Numbered from the stretch's first letter, positions 11,501 through 22,702 are shown. The stretch is DNA of 64,000 bases from Enoplolaimus lenunculus (GCA_030248215.1 JASANG010000972.1:1-64000), one strand, 5' to 3'. Numbers and translations: made by a program. The notes: generated by a model not told the origin, from the sequence alone.

Positions 11501-14150
11501 AAGAGGCACAGCCCATATTCCCCCTAAGCCTAAAGTGTAACATTAATTGAAACGCCCCCCTCTATTTTCCGAGTTGAGCTGGAGCGCTACTAAAATCCAA
11601 AAACGTGAAAACTCGAAAATTCAAATTACTCCTACTATCGCTACCCCTTCATCTCTGAAATATTCAACACAGCTACCTCCTGCTGGGCGAGAAACTGCCG
11701 CTGTCATCTTTGCCGGCGGATAATTATATATCTTTTTAATAAGATTGTTTTTAAACGTTACTGCGAGCACACTTTAGAGAGATTTTAAAATCCTTCAACA
11801 ATTGCTCGATGATGAGCAGACCGCTGCAACCGAACCTAGGGGCAGGGACGGCGGCATGCAAGGTAATCCCTCAGTGCGTGTTGGATTCGGGAACCATAGA
11901 GGCCGGTGCCCATAGCACAAGGCCAAAGATCCATACCTGTTGGCCGGTAAAATGCCTTAGGGCGTGGAGATAATAAACCGCACAAGCGAACGTTCGTTTC
12001 TAGAGTTCAAAATTGGCCCCCAACCTAGGGCCCAGCCCCATCGGGCAACCCTCAGACTCCCCCTCTCCTCATTCTCCCTTACCCCTTCATACTCTAGAAA
12101 ACTACGGCTTCTTATCACGCCGACTGCCCGTATCACAACGTTTAAATTTGCGTGTATTCGGTGAATAGATAAGGAAAAAGGGGGAGGAACAACAAGCGGA
12201 AGGAAGCGGGGTGCGAGACGGGGAGGGTCAATACGCGGAAGCCTCCTCCGTCCCTACCGGACAACCCGAAACACCTGAACCCTCCACCCCCCGGTGGCGG
12301 TGTGCTATAGGGTATGTCCCCTTTCCTTCGGATACTTCGCCTCTTTAAACGCACCCGCTACTCTAAACAACGAAATTATCTGAGATAGTCTAGTCCTGAA
12401 AGTAGGCCATTAATTGTGCGAGCTAGTCAAATCCTCAGGAATTTGTGCGAAAAACGGCAAGAGAAAAAAAAAGAAAAGGGTGGCGGGGCAGTTATGACAG
12501 TAAGTTGAATGGTAAAAAAACACATTAGTCTCGTAATTGCCAATAACTCGTAGAAAACTTGCGGTCGGCCTGCGCACAACAACAAGGTCAGTAGGGGGTT
12601 ATAATTTCAAAAACGCTTCCAAGCACCTCACTGAGTACTACCTAGTCAAGGCTTCAAGGGGAGTCCTAGGTAGGCAGACGCTAGCCGAGTCTGAAGGGGC
12701 GGGTCAGGTGAAAGAAAGCCCACGCTATACAGCTAGGTTCGGTCAACCGGATCCTATACGTAAAACAACAAACAAAGGTACAACAATGCATAATTAAAGG
12801 TACAGATACAACAATGCCTAATTAAGGATACCAAAGACAAGACATAGGGCGTATCAAGTATACACAAGCCTTAAGTCCGATATGAGTGCTCTGTATCGAA
12901 AGGCGGACTTCCCTTTTTTGAGCTCTCGCGCGTTCACTCAACTTCGCGTTATTACCCTGTTATCTGTGTGAATTATTGCAACGAGAGTATGCACAATACT
13001 TTAAAGGTTTTAATCCCCTCAAGAAAATTTACATTCGTATGTCGAGTCTCATTGCGCAATGGTTCGAGTGCCTAGGCAATATCCGTGCGTTATCTAACCA
13101 GCACCCTGGTGACATGAGACCTACTCCTAAGCGGCTTCTAGTCAGAGACTAGTCAACAAGTTGGAAAAAGCGGTGGAGCATTTGCCACCCTAATTATCCA
13201 GGAACGAGTGATCCCAATTGGAATATACCAAAACCAACAGCTGAGCCAACGAATATAATCATACGAATGTGGCAGCACAGCACAACATAAAGGGGATACG
13301 TATCGTAAGCAACAGTGACATCAATAATGACAACAACGGTATAAATTTCAAACGAAAATTCACGGCAGCAACACACTAAGTACACTAGGCTCTGGAGCCT
13401 AATCCATGAAGCACAATGACCGGGTAGGAAAGTCGCTATTAAAAGAGTGTGTCCCTGACAATTATACCCAGTGAATATGTCTGTTGGCCGATATGCCTGT
13501 TAATGGTCTCTGACCATGTGTCTTAAATTTCTCCCACATCGACTTTTGATCATCCGTGAGTCACGTCGACCAGACCAATTCGCTAATAGACTCAACACAC
13601 TTGAGTTTTACTAGCAAAAATATTTAACACCCAACCAGTTTAATTTATAAAAATGCGTATGTCTATGTATACTCATTGTTACGAGTTCCAGAGGTTACAA
13701 GTATACAAGTGTCCTTGAGAGCTTAGGCGTAAAAACGATATCGGAATTTTAGGGCTATCACTCCGGCTCCATTAGCATTTATGTCGACGTTTCTGGTGGG
13801 CACCCAACACTCAGCGAGTTTGACATTTTTTGGTAATTTCGGCATGATTTAATTCCTGAGTTGTTACTAAATGAAAGCTTTGAAATAATTTTTTGACTTC
13901 ACTTTTATTGGTCGGTTTCACATGGCCTCGAATTCTGCCGACTAAACTGGTATTACAGATCAAAAAATTAAAGTCGAATCAACATGGGACAAAACGTGTC
14001 CGACTACCCCGGTAACAACGTGAACCCTGCACTGTCTCAAAATATAAAAATAAAACGAACTAATTCATATCCAGAATCTACAAGCCTTCCAAAATTAATA
14101 TCGAACAGAGACAAATATAGCTTTACAAAACAGTAATACATATGCATTCC
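11501..14150. other. No gene seen
   Basis: 11.5-13.5 kb continues the less AT-rich DNA with short polypurine and polypyrimidine runs (12.0-12.5 kb). From about 13.6 kb the sequence becomes AT-rich host-like DNA. I see no exon, RNA gene or delimited element. Confidence 0.4.
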
Positions 14151-14400
14151 TGTTTTTCGAGCTTTTCCTTGGCTCGATTCGGTAAAAAAATTTTCCGAGT
14201 TTTTCTTTGTTTCGATTCAGTAAAACTTTTTTCGAGTTTTGTTTTTGCCTGGCTTGGTTCGGTAAAAGACATATTAAAGTAACCGAACCGAACCAAGGAA
14301 ATACACAAAAAAGTTTTACCCAACCGATTGAAGGAAATAGATATAGGATCCAATCTGCGGTACATACCAAAGCAAACCAAGGCAAGTAAGAGTGTAGTAC
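14150..14400. repeat. Three ~37-bp tandem units followed by an inverted copy
   Basis: Units of the form GAGTTTTT...TTGGTTCGGTAAAA repeat three times (about 14,160-14,272) and are followed by CCGAACCGAACCAAGG...AAGTTTTACC, which can fold back on them. The opposing ORFs here are by-products of the fold-back. Confidence 0.5.
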
Positions 14401-15380
14401 GCGTGTGCAGACCTGAACATAGTTTTATCGCATTTTGGTTCCACATCCGCTCATCTATAAAATGGTCAAACATACATACGACACAAAATAAATAAAATCA
14501 ACACACAAGCTATCACACCAGATTCGTTCGAATGAACCGATATAATAACCAAAATGTGGCAAGTTGGTTCCGTGGTCCATCAACGGTTTCGATTCGAATA
14601 AAATATTTCTGCAAGGTTACACAACGTGTGGCTCTTTTATAATCCAATTACCTACGCAATTGACAACTTTCACTCCGTTATTCAGTGCGTCAACGAATAT
14701 ACAGTTCCGTTTCGCGCAAAAAATCGACTATTCTGCATTGCTGGAAATATATTGGTGAAAAGTATAAGGAAAATTATATTAATCTGCTATTTTTGGCCAA
14801 AATCATAATATTGCGCAGTTAATTTTATCCACATTGACATAAGTAAGCCAACATGAATTTGACATTTTGTACAGTCCAACCTTCAAGTTTCATAAAACCT
14901 ATAACGATGGTGCAGGTTATTGAAAACTTTTCAAAGTGTCTTTACTTGTTTCTTCAAAACTATCGTCACCACACATAACCCCCTTTCAATACGGTTGTTT
15001 AGAAAAGAAAATGACAATGCGAGAGGTGTTCGCCTCGCAAAAGGATTATCAATGTTAAACTACACGTCAAATTTCACTGCTGTTCGAATGAGATGCTGGC
15101 CGAGTTCGAGTAAATCGCGAGAATGAAATAAAACGCCGTTATTGTGCAATCATAAAACTCTAAATGATTATGCTTCGACGTTTACTCTTGAAAGACAACT
15201 TAGCAGAACCATTTTATATTAGATTGGCTCTAAGACATCAACAATGACTTCCGACAGGCAAAGCGGTCTTATAATGTACAGTATGAGAAACAAACGTCGT
15301 TCACACGATTTCTCACGCGTATTTTCCCACGTTCTTTTGCTTCATACATCTTCCGGTGACCAGCGAAACAGGGGTTGCTG
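14401..15380. other. AT-rich intergenic DNA downstream of the PI3K-like gene
   Basis: No exon, RNA gene or repeat boundary is visible. Given the minus-strand gene ending at 15,381, this should contain its 3' UTR. Confidence 0.35.
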
Positions 15381-15761
15381 TCATTGCAGCTGCAGAAATA
15401 CCAATTGATGCAACTGATCGTCTGACATTTTGCAATGGAAACCGTCGTTCAAGACGTCGCTCACGTAAATGACGCATGCTTTTACGCGAAGTAGTTGCGG
15501 ATACAGTTGATCTTGTTCCACTTCCGGGTTCTGTGCTAGTAGAAGTCCGCCGGAAGCATGTAATATTTGAACGGTGTCTGCATCACAAGATTGTACGGAA
15601 TTTGAATAATGCGAATGCGAAAACGACATATCAGAACACAACGTTTTCAAACTGATAATCGTTCCACCGAGGAATGAATTTTCACTCAAATATTCATGAT
15701 GCCAGACGGTGACTTCAAGATCGCGCGTTATTAAAATGGCTTGTGGAAGATTGTAATGGAG
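15381..15761 (-). CDS. PIK3C2-like: PIK3C2-like gene, terminal exon: second half of the C2 domain
   Basis: Class II PI3-kinases phosphorylate phosphatidylinositol on endocytic membranes and end in a PX and then a C2 domain. This minus-strand exon follows a good acceptor (TTGTTACAG at 15,762-15,770) and reads LHYNLPQAILITRDLEVTVW, then NSFLGGTIISL. This corresponds to the C2 strands that in PIK3C2 read LVY...LQLSV...NFFLGGVTLPL. It joins in phase 0 to the exon at 17,457, whose last residues are NPTFNET, exactly the preceding motif of the family. The frame ends at TGA 15,383-15,381, giving a tail of about 80 residues after the C2 core, longer than usual. A GTGAGC donor at 15,464 is an alternative end. 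Synaptotagmin-like proteins have similar C2 motifs, but the PX exons upstream decide for PIK3C2. Confidence 0.65.
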   Translation of the reverse strand, partial: LHYNLPQAILITRDLEVTVWHHEYLSENSFLGGTIISLKTLCSDMSFSHSHYSNSVQSCDADTVQILHASGGLLLAQNPEVEQDQLYPQLLRVKACVIYVSDVLNDGFHCKMSDDQLHQLVFLQLQ

Positions 15762-15814
15762 CTGTAACAACGAAAACAGACAAATCAAATGTATATAAAA
15801 ACATAGAGTATAAT

Positions 15815-16193
15815 TAGGATGGCCCATGTTACTATAAAGGCCGTCCCAATTGCCCGGGACACAAATATGCCCGGAGTGCACACTTATGCGTTCCTGTTTA
15901 CATATGCACAGGCAGATATATTTACGTCCCATCTGTCCCAACGGTCCCAACTGTCCCAACTGTCCCATCTGTCCCAAGTGCCCATCTGTCCCAAGTGTCC
16001 TAACTGTCCCATCTGTCCCAACTGTCCCATCTGTCCCACTGTCTTAATCTGTCCCAACTTTCCCGCTGTCCCAATTATGTTTTTGGAATGTACTCCTGGT
16101 ACATTGCTGTCCCGGGAAAATGGGACGGGTACTCCTGGTACATTTCTGTCCCGGGAATATGGGACGGCAATTAAAGTAACATTGGCCATTAGG
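15815..16193. mobile_element. MITE with ~59-bp TIRs, TAGG target duplication and an internal 10-bp tandem array
   Basis: The terminal inverted repeats (15,819-15,877 and 16,131-16,189) begin ATGGCC(C/A)ATGTTACT and contain GGGAC/GTCCC. Both ends are flanked by TAGG (15,815-15,818; 16,190-16,193), a likely 4-bp duplication. The interior holds about 14 copies of TGTCCCAACT/TGTCCCATCT (about 15,930-16,075) and a 39-bp direct duplication (16,090-16,167). It lies in an intron of the PI3K-like gene. It has no coding capacity. Confidence 0.75.
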
Positions 16194-16212
16194 ATAATAA
16201 CTACAAACTATG

Positions 16213-16599
16213 TGATGTGCCAGGGTTCCATCGGAATTCCGATTCCGGCTGACTGCTGTTCCGATGCCGGAATTCTGATTTTTCGCATATGAGTTTTTAA
16301 GATAACTGAACTTAGATTTTGTTTGTTCCGTTTTGTTTCGTTCATTTGCAATTATTCTGTTGGATTTTTCTTAGTAAATATTCCGAGTTGTTACGTCTAT
16401 TCCGTCAGCTATATAAATAATTTTTACTGAAACTGTGAACAGTAACGGAAACAGGTATACTGCAACAAAAGTTAAGTCATACACCTTAAATTTTTATAGA
16501 ATTACTAAAACTTGATTCCGATTCCGGTTCCGACAAAAAAATTTGATTCCGATTCCGCATCCGACAAAATCACATTCCGGTTGGAACCCTGCGATGTGC
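16213..16599. mobile_element. hAT-type MITE, 371 bp
   Basis: The ends CAGGGTTCCATCGG (16,221) and its inverted counterpart CCGGTTGGAACCCTG (to 16,591) match the CAGGG-type TIR of hAT transposons. They are flanked by an 8-bp duplication (TGATGTGC/CGATGTGC, 7 of 8 equal), the hAT hallmark. The interior is non-coding and full of GATTCCGATTCCG repeats. It sits 19 bp from the previous MITE's duplication. Confidence 0.8.
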
Positions 16600-17456
16600 T
16601 ATTATCTGGGTCCATATTCTCAAATGCGTATATCACTTATCACTAGTTAGCGAGAGTTTTGCAAACGAAAACTCTCCCAGTTGCAGATTTCACAAATTGA
16701 ATGCGAAAAATATACCGAATTTCAATCCTTAACAACAAGACCTATTACCAACCAGGTATCGACCGGATATTAACTTTACCAAATACCGGATTGCAATTGA
16801 TTTACCGGAACCGGATGCTAACCGAATTTAGCATCTTAATTTCTGCATTGTTGGTAGTATTTGAGTCGTGCAAAACTAATATCTTTACAGATTTAAAACT
16901 AAATATTTTAAATTGGATTTTCATTTTATCTTCGATGTCGAAACGTAAACTTCTCAAATTGCCGGGAGATTTTTATAGTATTTCAACATTTAAAAAGCGA
17001 TTTTCGGTTTTTGCCGGATATTAAACCGGAATCCAATATTAGGGCAATGTCTATCACCAATTGAAGATAGTTTCCATACACATTCGACAGTACGCGTGCT
17101 GACAAAAAGTACGTTTGTAATGAAAGTGCAAACCATAATATGTCATTGCCTGCCACACCAATCAGCGTTGTTTTGCTCTTATTTGAATTGAATGAGACAA
17201 CCAAAGTTCAATTGATGTATTTTAACCACAGACTAATGTCAAGGGCGGTGCTATACTTTTCGGCTACTTTAATGTCGTCCGGCGTCGTCTGACACCTACT
17301 ACAACGCACGTGTATTGGCACATGGCACAACATTTGCAAACAAATATTTTTTGAGTTGTGGCACCATCCGGCGTCGAATGGCGGCGCATGAAAAGAATAG
17401 CATCACTCTAATTTTAGGTTTATGTTTGGCCAACTCAGTGTCAAGCAAGCACTAAC
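16600..17456 (-). other. Intron sequence of the PI3K-like gene
   Basis: AT-rich and non-coding. It contains a perfect fold-back around 16,647-16,676 (AGAGTTTTGCAAACGAAAACTCT) and a CCGGAT-rich patch (16,740-16,830), probably remnants of further MITEs. Confidence 0.35.
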
Positions 17457-17569
17457 CGTTTCATTAAACGTTGGATTAACGCTTGTTACTGTTTTTGTTT
17501 TCCGTTCACTGGATCTGGTCTGAGATACAGTTTGACATAGACATTCGGGTTCGAGCCATCACGTCGTGA
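17457..17569 (-). CDS. PIK3C2-like: PIK3C2-like gene, C2-domain exon with a one-base irregularity
   Basis: Acceptor TTATTTCTAG and donor GTTAGT delimit a 113-nt minus-strand exon. It reads DGSNPNVYVKLYLRPD, then SERKTKTVTSVNPTFNET. This is the C2 signature DPYVKxYLLPD...SKRKTK...NPxFNE. The two halves lie in different frames: 113 nt is one less than the 114 needed for the 38 codons, so one base is missing between RPD and SER. Either the gene copy is a pseudogene or decaying, or this is a sequencing error. All neighbouring PI3K exons are open, so I lean to an error or a very recent lesion. Confidence 0.65.
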
Positions 17570-18104
17570 CTAGAAATAACCAAATATGCAACATACAATC
17601 ACTGACAGTATTTAGTCCGCAGTACTCGCGGTTGCCTCGGCGGTCCTGGTTTTACAATTTGGCTGATTTGCCTCAAACTAAGGTTGTAACCGTGTGTACA
17701 ACTGTTTGAAATTTAAATACAAGCAATCGCGGTTAGGGTCACGTTTAATGTTGCAGTAACCAAGAGCATTTCCAACGCGTTTGCGACCAATTGTGTCAAA
17801 GAAACAACCGATTGCGATCAGAACCGCTGTTCGGGTCGCGACGGTAATTACACATAATTCTACTCGTGACTGTATTAAAAACATATGTTAAAATCTTAGT
17901 TCACCCTACAAATTTAAACAAATTGTTGACTTGCAATTGCAATTCGGGTTAAAAAATATCGCTGCACTGCTTACAGCTGCCATGCAGTTACTCAATATAC
18001 TTATCGAACAATTCGCTTTTTGAAAACCTATCGCTAACAGGTGACACAGCTGGCAACATCCATTAGCGAATAAAGATGCTAACCAAATTGCGAACATGAT
18101 TCAC
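17570..18104 (-). other. Intron, possibly hiding one short C2 exon
   Basis: The C2 strand between GEIKLTLLYQ (previous exon) and NPNVYVK (next exon) should be coded here. A minus-strand frame from about 17,850 (VELCVITVATR) after AATACAG is a weak candidate, but its phase does not fit the upstream exon, so I do not call it. Confidence 0.3.
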
Positions 18105-18264
18105 TTGAACGTTGAGAAATCACTTTGATACAACAACGTTAATTTAATTTCACCACAAATTTTCACCGCCGTTCTTGAAGTTTGTCCTGCGGCAGATTGG
18201 AGTCCACCGCTACACGGACCGGGATCACCACAAATTTCTCGTTGATTTCCAAGTGCCGAAGAAT
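18105..18264 (-). CDS. PIK3C2-like: PIK3C2-like gene, exon entering the C2 domain
   Basis: Acceptor TTTTTCATTTAG precedes a 160-nt minus-strand open frame reading SSALGNQREICGDPGPCSGG, a low-complexity linker, then TAVKICGEIKLTLLYQ. The last part fits the first strand of the C2 domain of class II PI3K (family form GAVKLSISY). The donor is uncertain: GTGAAT at 18,104 or GTGATT slightly earlier. Confidence 0.5.
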
Positions 18265-18269
18265 CTAAA

Positions 18270-19090
18270 TGAAAAATAAAAACAATTGCAACTGCAAGTT
18301 TATTTATGGGTTTGCCAACGAAACTTGCCGCTGCACAAATGCAGCTACGATTTCTGGATGCAAAAACTTGCACTGTGAATGGAGATTAACAAAAACTGAT
18401 TAATTCTGCAGCGTACGTATGGTCTATGCAATATTAACAAGAAACAGTGGCGGTATTAACAAAATTGTGTAGCACCAATAAACTACAGTCGGGGATAGGT
18501 TTGTTACTTTCGAACCATTAAATGATGAGCTGAAACATTAAGTACTTTTTGCATACAATTTATTCTAACTCTGTTCGAATGTTTAGACGTACAACCGCAG
18601 GAGTTTGCCAGTTTGAAATCCTATCGCTATTTGCTGATAAGTGCTATACGTAACCATTTAAGAATAGCCCTGGTGCTGTATTCTCTACAACCGTGTACAG
18701 TATTCAGCGAGATAACATTTTATACAGCGCTGAAATACTTGAATCAAAACGTATTATTTTCCAACACGCCATTTCTTCGTATGCCAAAGATCCGCCACTC
18801 TAAGAAACGTCGGACAACGGATGCATCTAAACAAGTGCAGATCATCGTAAGGTATTTTACTGTAGTGTTAACACTTTATTTGGTAACATTGGAGCAATTC
18901 TGTTTCCATACAGAAACAGTAGCTTGCACTGACTGAATCGTAGTTCAGCTGAGCAGTTCTGACATCGCATTTAAGCTGGTGGCTTACAGAGCAACTTGTT
19001 AGGTGTATAGTTGCTCAGAATATGCGACACCATGAGCCTAAGAACAGCTCAGTAGACCATCCATTCTAGTGTAGTGAGCAGAGATTATGA
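18270..19090. other. Intron or intergenic AT-rich DNA
   Basis: No convincing exon. ORFs at 18,613-18,936 lack coding character. Confidence 0.3.
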
Positions 19091-19099
19091 TGCTAACGG

Positions 19100-19280
19100 T
19101 AAGTCAGGTGATGTTTTGACACCGTTTACAGACACTCTGGAAGGTGGATCTTCATTGACAATGCCTTTTGCTGGTTGGTCAATTTCGTTGACAAACAGTT
19201 CATCTCGCTTGCGTTGACCGGATGAAATCCTTCCAGGCTGTGAGCACTCAAATCGCCCCTTACGATAAGGTCACCATCAT
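19100..19280 (-). CDS. PIK3C2-like: PIK3C2-like gene, possible PX-C2 linker exon
   Basis: Two overlapping minus-strand frames are open here. One follows an acceptor at 19,281 and matches the phase of the upstream exon (reads DDGDLIVRGDLSAHSLEGF). The other follows GTGCTCACAG and reads PGRISSGQRKRDELFVNEID up to GTTAGC. One is likely the polar linker between PX and C2. I cannot decide which. Confidence 0.3.
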
Positions 19281-19357
19281 CTATTAACAGAGCTTAATGG
19301 ATAAATCGGGGAAATTTGACAAACATTTCTAAGACATGCAATCTTTATTGAACTGAC

Positions 19358-19439
19358 CTGTATTCCGCTGTGTTGCTTCATCAATAAGATCTTGTTGGTC
19401 ACGAAGCATCGGATGAAAAAATGTGTACACCAAATCGTC
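19358..19439 (-). CDS. PIK3C2-like: PIK3C2-like gene, exon ending the PX domain
   Basis: An 82-nt minus-strand exon between acceptor TTGTATTTAG and donor GTCAGT reads DDLVYTFFHPMLRDQQDLID. The string DLVYTFFHPLLRDE is a hallmark of the end of the PX domain in class II PI3-kinases, so this short exon is the strongest identifier of the gene. It joins in phase 0 to the exon at 19,747. Confidence 0.8.
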
Positions 19440-19746
19440 CTAAATACAATCAATATTTAATTATCATTCGTTTCAAAAGAACAAAAACGTTTTGAACTCT
19501 ATTGGCCAAGACACGGAATCTACTTTGACATGCACCGATGGACGATTAAGCAGCGAAGACTAAAATGCGATTGAACATATTATCCGCAGTAAGAACCGAA
19601 GTCTAGACGTAAGCTTAACCATACCCTAGTGTTAAGTCTCCTAACTTCCAAGTTTCTAAGACACATTGCATCCCTGTCTTTACAGGCTCTAATATTTAAC
19701 ACGGACCCGTAGTTCTACAGAAAAACAGACCAAAGTCTTGACTTAC

Positions 19747-19887
19747 TTCTTCAATATCAGTTTGGCTCAAAAAGAGCGATTTGAGAAAAAGAGTAATTTC
19801 AAGACGCCGCCTTTCAGCAACTGGGCGGATGTTTGTTTGGCCAAGAAAACACCGCGATGTAGCGAATGCAATGATGATAGAGGATGT
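19747..19887 (-). CDS. PIK3C2-like: PIK3C2-like gene, core PX-domain exon
   Basis: A 141-nt (47 codons, phase 0 to 0) minus-strand exon with acceptor GTCATTTGCAG and donor GTAAGT reads FLGQTNIRPVAERRRLEITL, then FLKSLFLSQTDIEE. It matches the PX helix segment of PIK3C2 (VLGRTxIxxVAExRxxELNxYxxSL). PX domains bind phosphoinositides. Together with the next exon it places the gene firmly in class II PI3K. The kinase domain should lie further upstream (to the right on this strand), and I could not find it in the window. Confidence 0.75.
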
Positions 19888-20009
19888 CTGCAAATGACAA
19901 CATTTAATAAACAGATCATAAAAATAACACAAAATAGACTTTTACTTTATATACAACACTCTACTTTTAATATCAGTTATGTTGGAACCCTGGCAGCCAG
20001 CTAACCCAG

Positions 20010-20275
20010 CAAGAGTACAGTCACGGACAGAATTAAGTGCGCAGAAGCCGCGATTGCGTCCACTGCGGTTGCGGTTGCGGTTTTGGAGCCGCGTCTGAGT
20101 GTTTCTGCCATCGCGTCTCAAACGCGGTTTGAGACACGATCGTAGACGCGATTTTAATTGCGTTCGCAGCCGCGGTTTGAACCGCGGTCGCAGTTGCGGT
20201 TTGAACCGCAGTCCCACCCAAACACTTGTGGTCGCGTTTACCTGGTATTCTAACGTTAACCACATATTTAAATTA
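20010..20275. repeat. GC-rich palindromic MITE-like repeat
   Basis: Nested fold-backs such as GTCTCAAACGCGGTTTGAGAC, CCGCGGTTTGAACCGCGG and TGCGGTTTGAACCGCA, with GCGGTT repeats. It is a sharp GC island in an AT-rich intron. Clear ends or a target duplication are not visible. Confidence 0.5.
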
Positions 20276-20284
20276 CTTTTGAGC

Positions 20285-20835
20285 ACATGTATAGAGTATC
20301 AAGTATGCATGGGCGTACGTTAGGCATTCGCGTATTGTTTCCACTTTTCCCATTTTCGAACCAAAACCTATGCTTCAGATTTTCCCTACCAACCCAAGGT
20401 AAAAATCTAGGCATTAGAATTTTCCACTTTTCCCGTTTTTCAACCAAATCCTATGCTTCAGATTTTCCGTACCAACCCAGGGTAAAAAATCTAGGCATTA
20501 GAATTTTCCACTTTTCCCGTTTTCCAACCAAAACCTATGCTTCAGATTTTTCGTCTATGCTTCAGATTTTCCATACCAACCCGGGGTAAAAATCTAGGCA
20601 TTAGAATTTTCCACTTTTCCCGTTTTTCAACCAAATCCTATGCTTCAGATTTTCCCTACCAACCCAGGGTAAAAAATCTAGGCATTAAAGTTTTCTTAAT
20701 TTTCCTACCAAAACAGCGGAAAATTTGGCCGTCATACAGGAGTGGCTGCGCTGCACTCCTGGTTATAAGTTTTCCACCGTTGAAAACTGGAAGCCACTGT
20801 GCTATACATTGGCCGTCAATTTTGACCAAGTAAAC
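20285..20835 (+). repeat. 84-bp tandem array (about 4.5 copies) with conserved flank
   Basis: Unit: CCTATGCTTCAGATTTTCC...ACCAACCC...CTAGGCATTAGAATTTTCC, repeated from about 20,325 to 20,700. It is followed by a conserved ~110-bp segment ending CTATACATTGGCC. The same parts occur inverted in the long-TIR element at 39.2-41.0 kb. The ORFs reading FHFSRF are artefacts. Confidence 0.75.
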
Positions 20836-20885
20836 CTTGTACGTATTTTTGGTTAACCGGCAAAAGCTATTGATGCATCATTCAC

Positions 20886-20963
20886 AATAATAATGTGGCT
20901 GTGTGGGAAGTGATGATTCAAGTCCAAAAAATCGCAAAAGTTTCCAATAAAAAATTTTTTCTC
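20886..20963 (-). CDS. PIK3C2-like: PIK3C2-like gene, possible PX exon (FxDFLxLN segment)
   Basis: Acceptor CTTGTACAG and donor GTGAAT frame a 78-nt, phase 0 to 0 exon reading EKKFFIGNFCDFLDLNHHFP. It resembles the PX strand-helix FRTFxEFxELHxKL. Phase agrees with the exon at 19,747. It is short and AT-rich, so it could be coincidence. Confidence 0.4.
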
Positions 20964-21249
20964 CTGTACAAGAGTTGAAATTGATTTGATCTTTGTTAAA
21001 TTAAATTTAGTTGACTGCTTTTGAAACAATTTAAAGTTCAATTCAAAACCGATCATTACTAACGCATGCCGTTTCTAAAACCACTATTGTAAACACAGGT
21101 ATTAGAATTGGTCAGCAACAAAGTTATTAAACTTTCTACCATACCAGTAGTAATAACTCCGACATGGGAACCGGGGTAAAAGCTGTCTTAAAACAAGTTA
21201 TAAGAGCTTACTAAAAATTTGCAATATTCTTATGTTCACTCCTCGCAGA

Positions 21250-21730
21250 TCAATACAAGGACGATCCCGCATAGTACAAATGCGTAATGCAGCATCCTAT
21301 TACGCGCGGTGTTTCTTTTTAAAACCAACCGGTTTCGAATCGTGTTACCCCAACCGGGTTATGATACGTTGAAGATTGAATGAAGACTTCAGCCTGTATA
21401 ACATACGTACGTAATGCATCATCCTATTATGCATGGTGTTACTTTTTCAAAACCAAGCGGTTTCGAACCGAGTAGTCGGAAACGGGTAATGATACATTGA
21501 TTATTGAATTAAGCGTTCAGCCTGTAACTTAGTACACATACGTAGCAGCATCCTATTATAATTGGTATTTCCTTTTCAGATTGTAACAACTGATATAGAA
21601 TCGTGTGTTTTAATAAACTAATCAATAGGACAGCATTTACACCGCATCCAACTTAGTGCACATAAATAATGCAGTCGATACGCCGAAAATTAAATTACGT
21701 GTTCAGTCTGTTAATTAGCCACCTTTGATT
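21250..21730. repeat. ~128-bp tandem repeat, about 3.5 copies
   Basis: GTAATGCAGCATCCTATTA starts recur near 21,284, 21,411, 21,541 and 21,669. The unit also contains AAACCAACCGGTTTCGAA and TTCAGCCTGTAA. Confidence 0.65.
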
Positions 21731-21832
21731 TTATATTGTACCAACTGATTTCGACTCTAAAAATCATACTAAAACTCAAACAAATACAACTATAGCAAAA
21801 CTTAACGAAACAATCACAGTTGTTATATCTGG

Positions 21833-21977
21833 TTTCTAAATTGGTAATAAATTCCGCCACCATCCGGATTCCATCCATTGAGATCACTGAAGTGCGCCTT
21901 TGCCACTCGAGGTCGTTCCAGTAGATCCCTGAGTAATGTAGCTAACTCATACCTTAGCGTGTTCTTTAGCTTAGCAA
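21833..21977 (-). CDS. Candidate terminal exon, unknown protein
   Basis: After acceptor ACTTCGGCAG a minus-strand frame reads AKLKNTLRYELATLLRDLLE, RPRVAKAHFSDLNGWNPDGG, then GIYYQF and a stop. It has coding-like composition (Leu/Arg-rich helix, then Gly/Asn-rich). I do not recognise it. It could be a C-terminus of another gene or a misread internal exon of the PI3K-like gene. Confidence 0.3.
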
Positions 21978-22648
21978 CTGCCGAAGTTTAAAATTTGATT
22001 ACTCATTCTCACTGTGCGTTTCAAATTCAATTCCCTCACTTTCATTCATGAAGGATACCACTTAACATACTTGAAAGAATGAAATTAACCTTACTTTGCA
22101 CGCCATCATTTTTTGCGCAGTGTGTATTAAACTTGCGAAAAAACTATTTCTCATTAATAGCTTTTCTTACTCGGTATGTAACAAAACTGCTAAAAAATTG
22201 ATCTGGACATTTGCTGAACTCCTCGATTTAGAACGGGAACGGCAGCTACTTGATATTAAACCATTTTTCTTCGGATGTGCAATTCTAGATAAATTCTATT
22301 GTTAACATATAGCACTGGTTTCCAAAAACTATCTCAAACTTGTAATTTTGGCTTGTTAGAATACAACAGTTTACAGTCTAAATATTTTAGATTTGTAGGC
22401 TTGTAATATAAGACTGGTTCCTCTCGCTCAAATTTGGAATCAAAGTTAGTGTTTTTTGAGATTTATCTTCAAAACCCTTGAATGGTGACAGATTTTAATA
22501 ATCTAGTTCTGAAATTTAGTAATTAAACCAACGAAACTGTAGTATTTCTAATCAAGCAGATTATAAAACCTCGGCGCTGGATGACGAAAATTTTGTCGAA
22601 GTCGGAGTGGATATCTGGTGGCACTCTACTATCTACGTCTGTAGTGTT

Positions 22649-22702
22649 GGATGACCTTATCTTACAATTTAACTAGGATGACCTTATCTTACAATTTAAC
22701 TA
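22649..22702. repeat. Exact 27-bp tandem duplication
   Basis: GGATGACCTTATCTTACAAT plus seven more bases is repeated back to back without change, so it is recent. Confidence 0.9.

Noticed and set aside
15930-16075. CRISPR-like regular repeats
   Set aside because: The repeats are contiguous 10-bp units without spacers, in a eukaryotic intron.
17678-17884. Minus-strand frame reading VELCVITVATR as the missing C2 strand
   Set aside because: The phase does not match the upstream exon, and the similarity is too short to decide.
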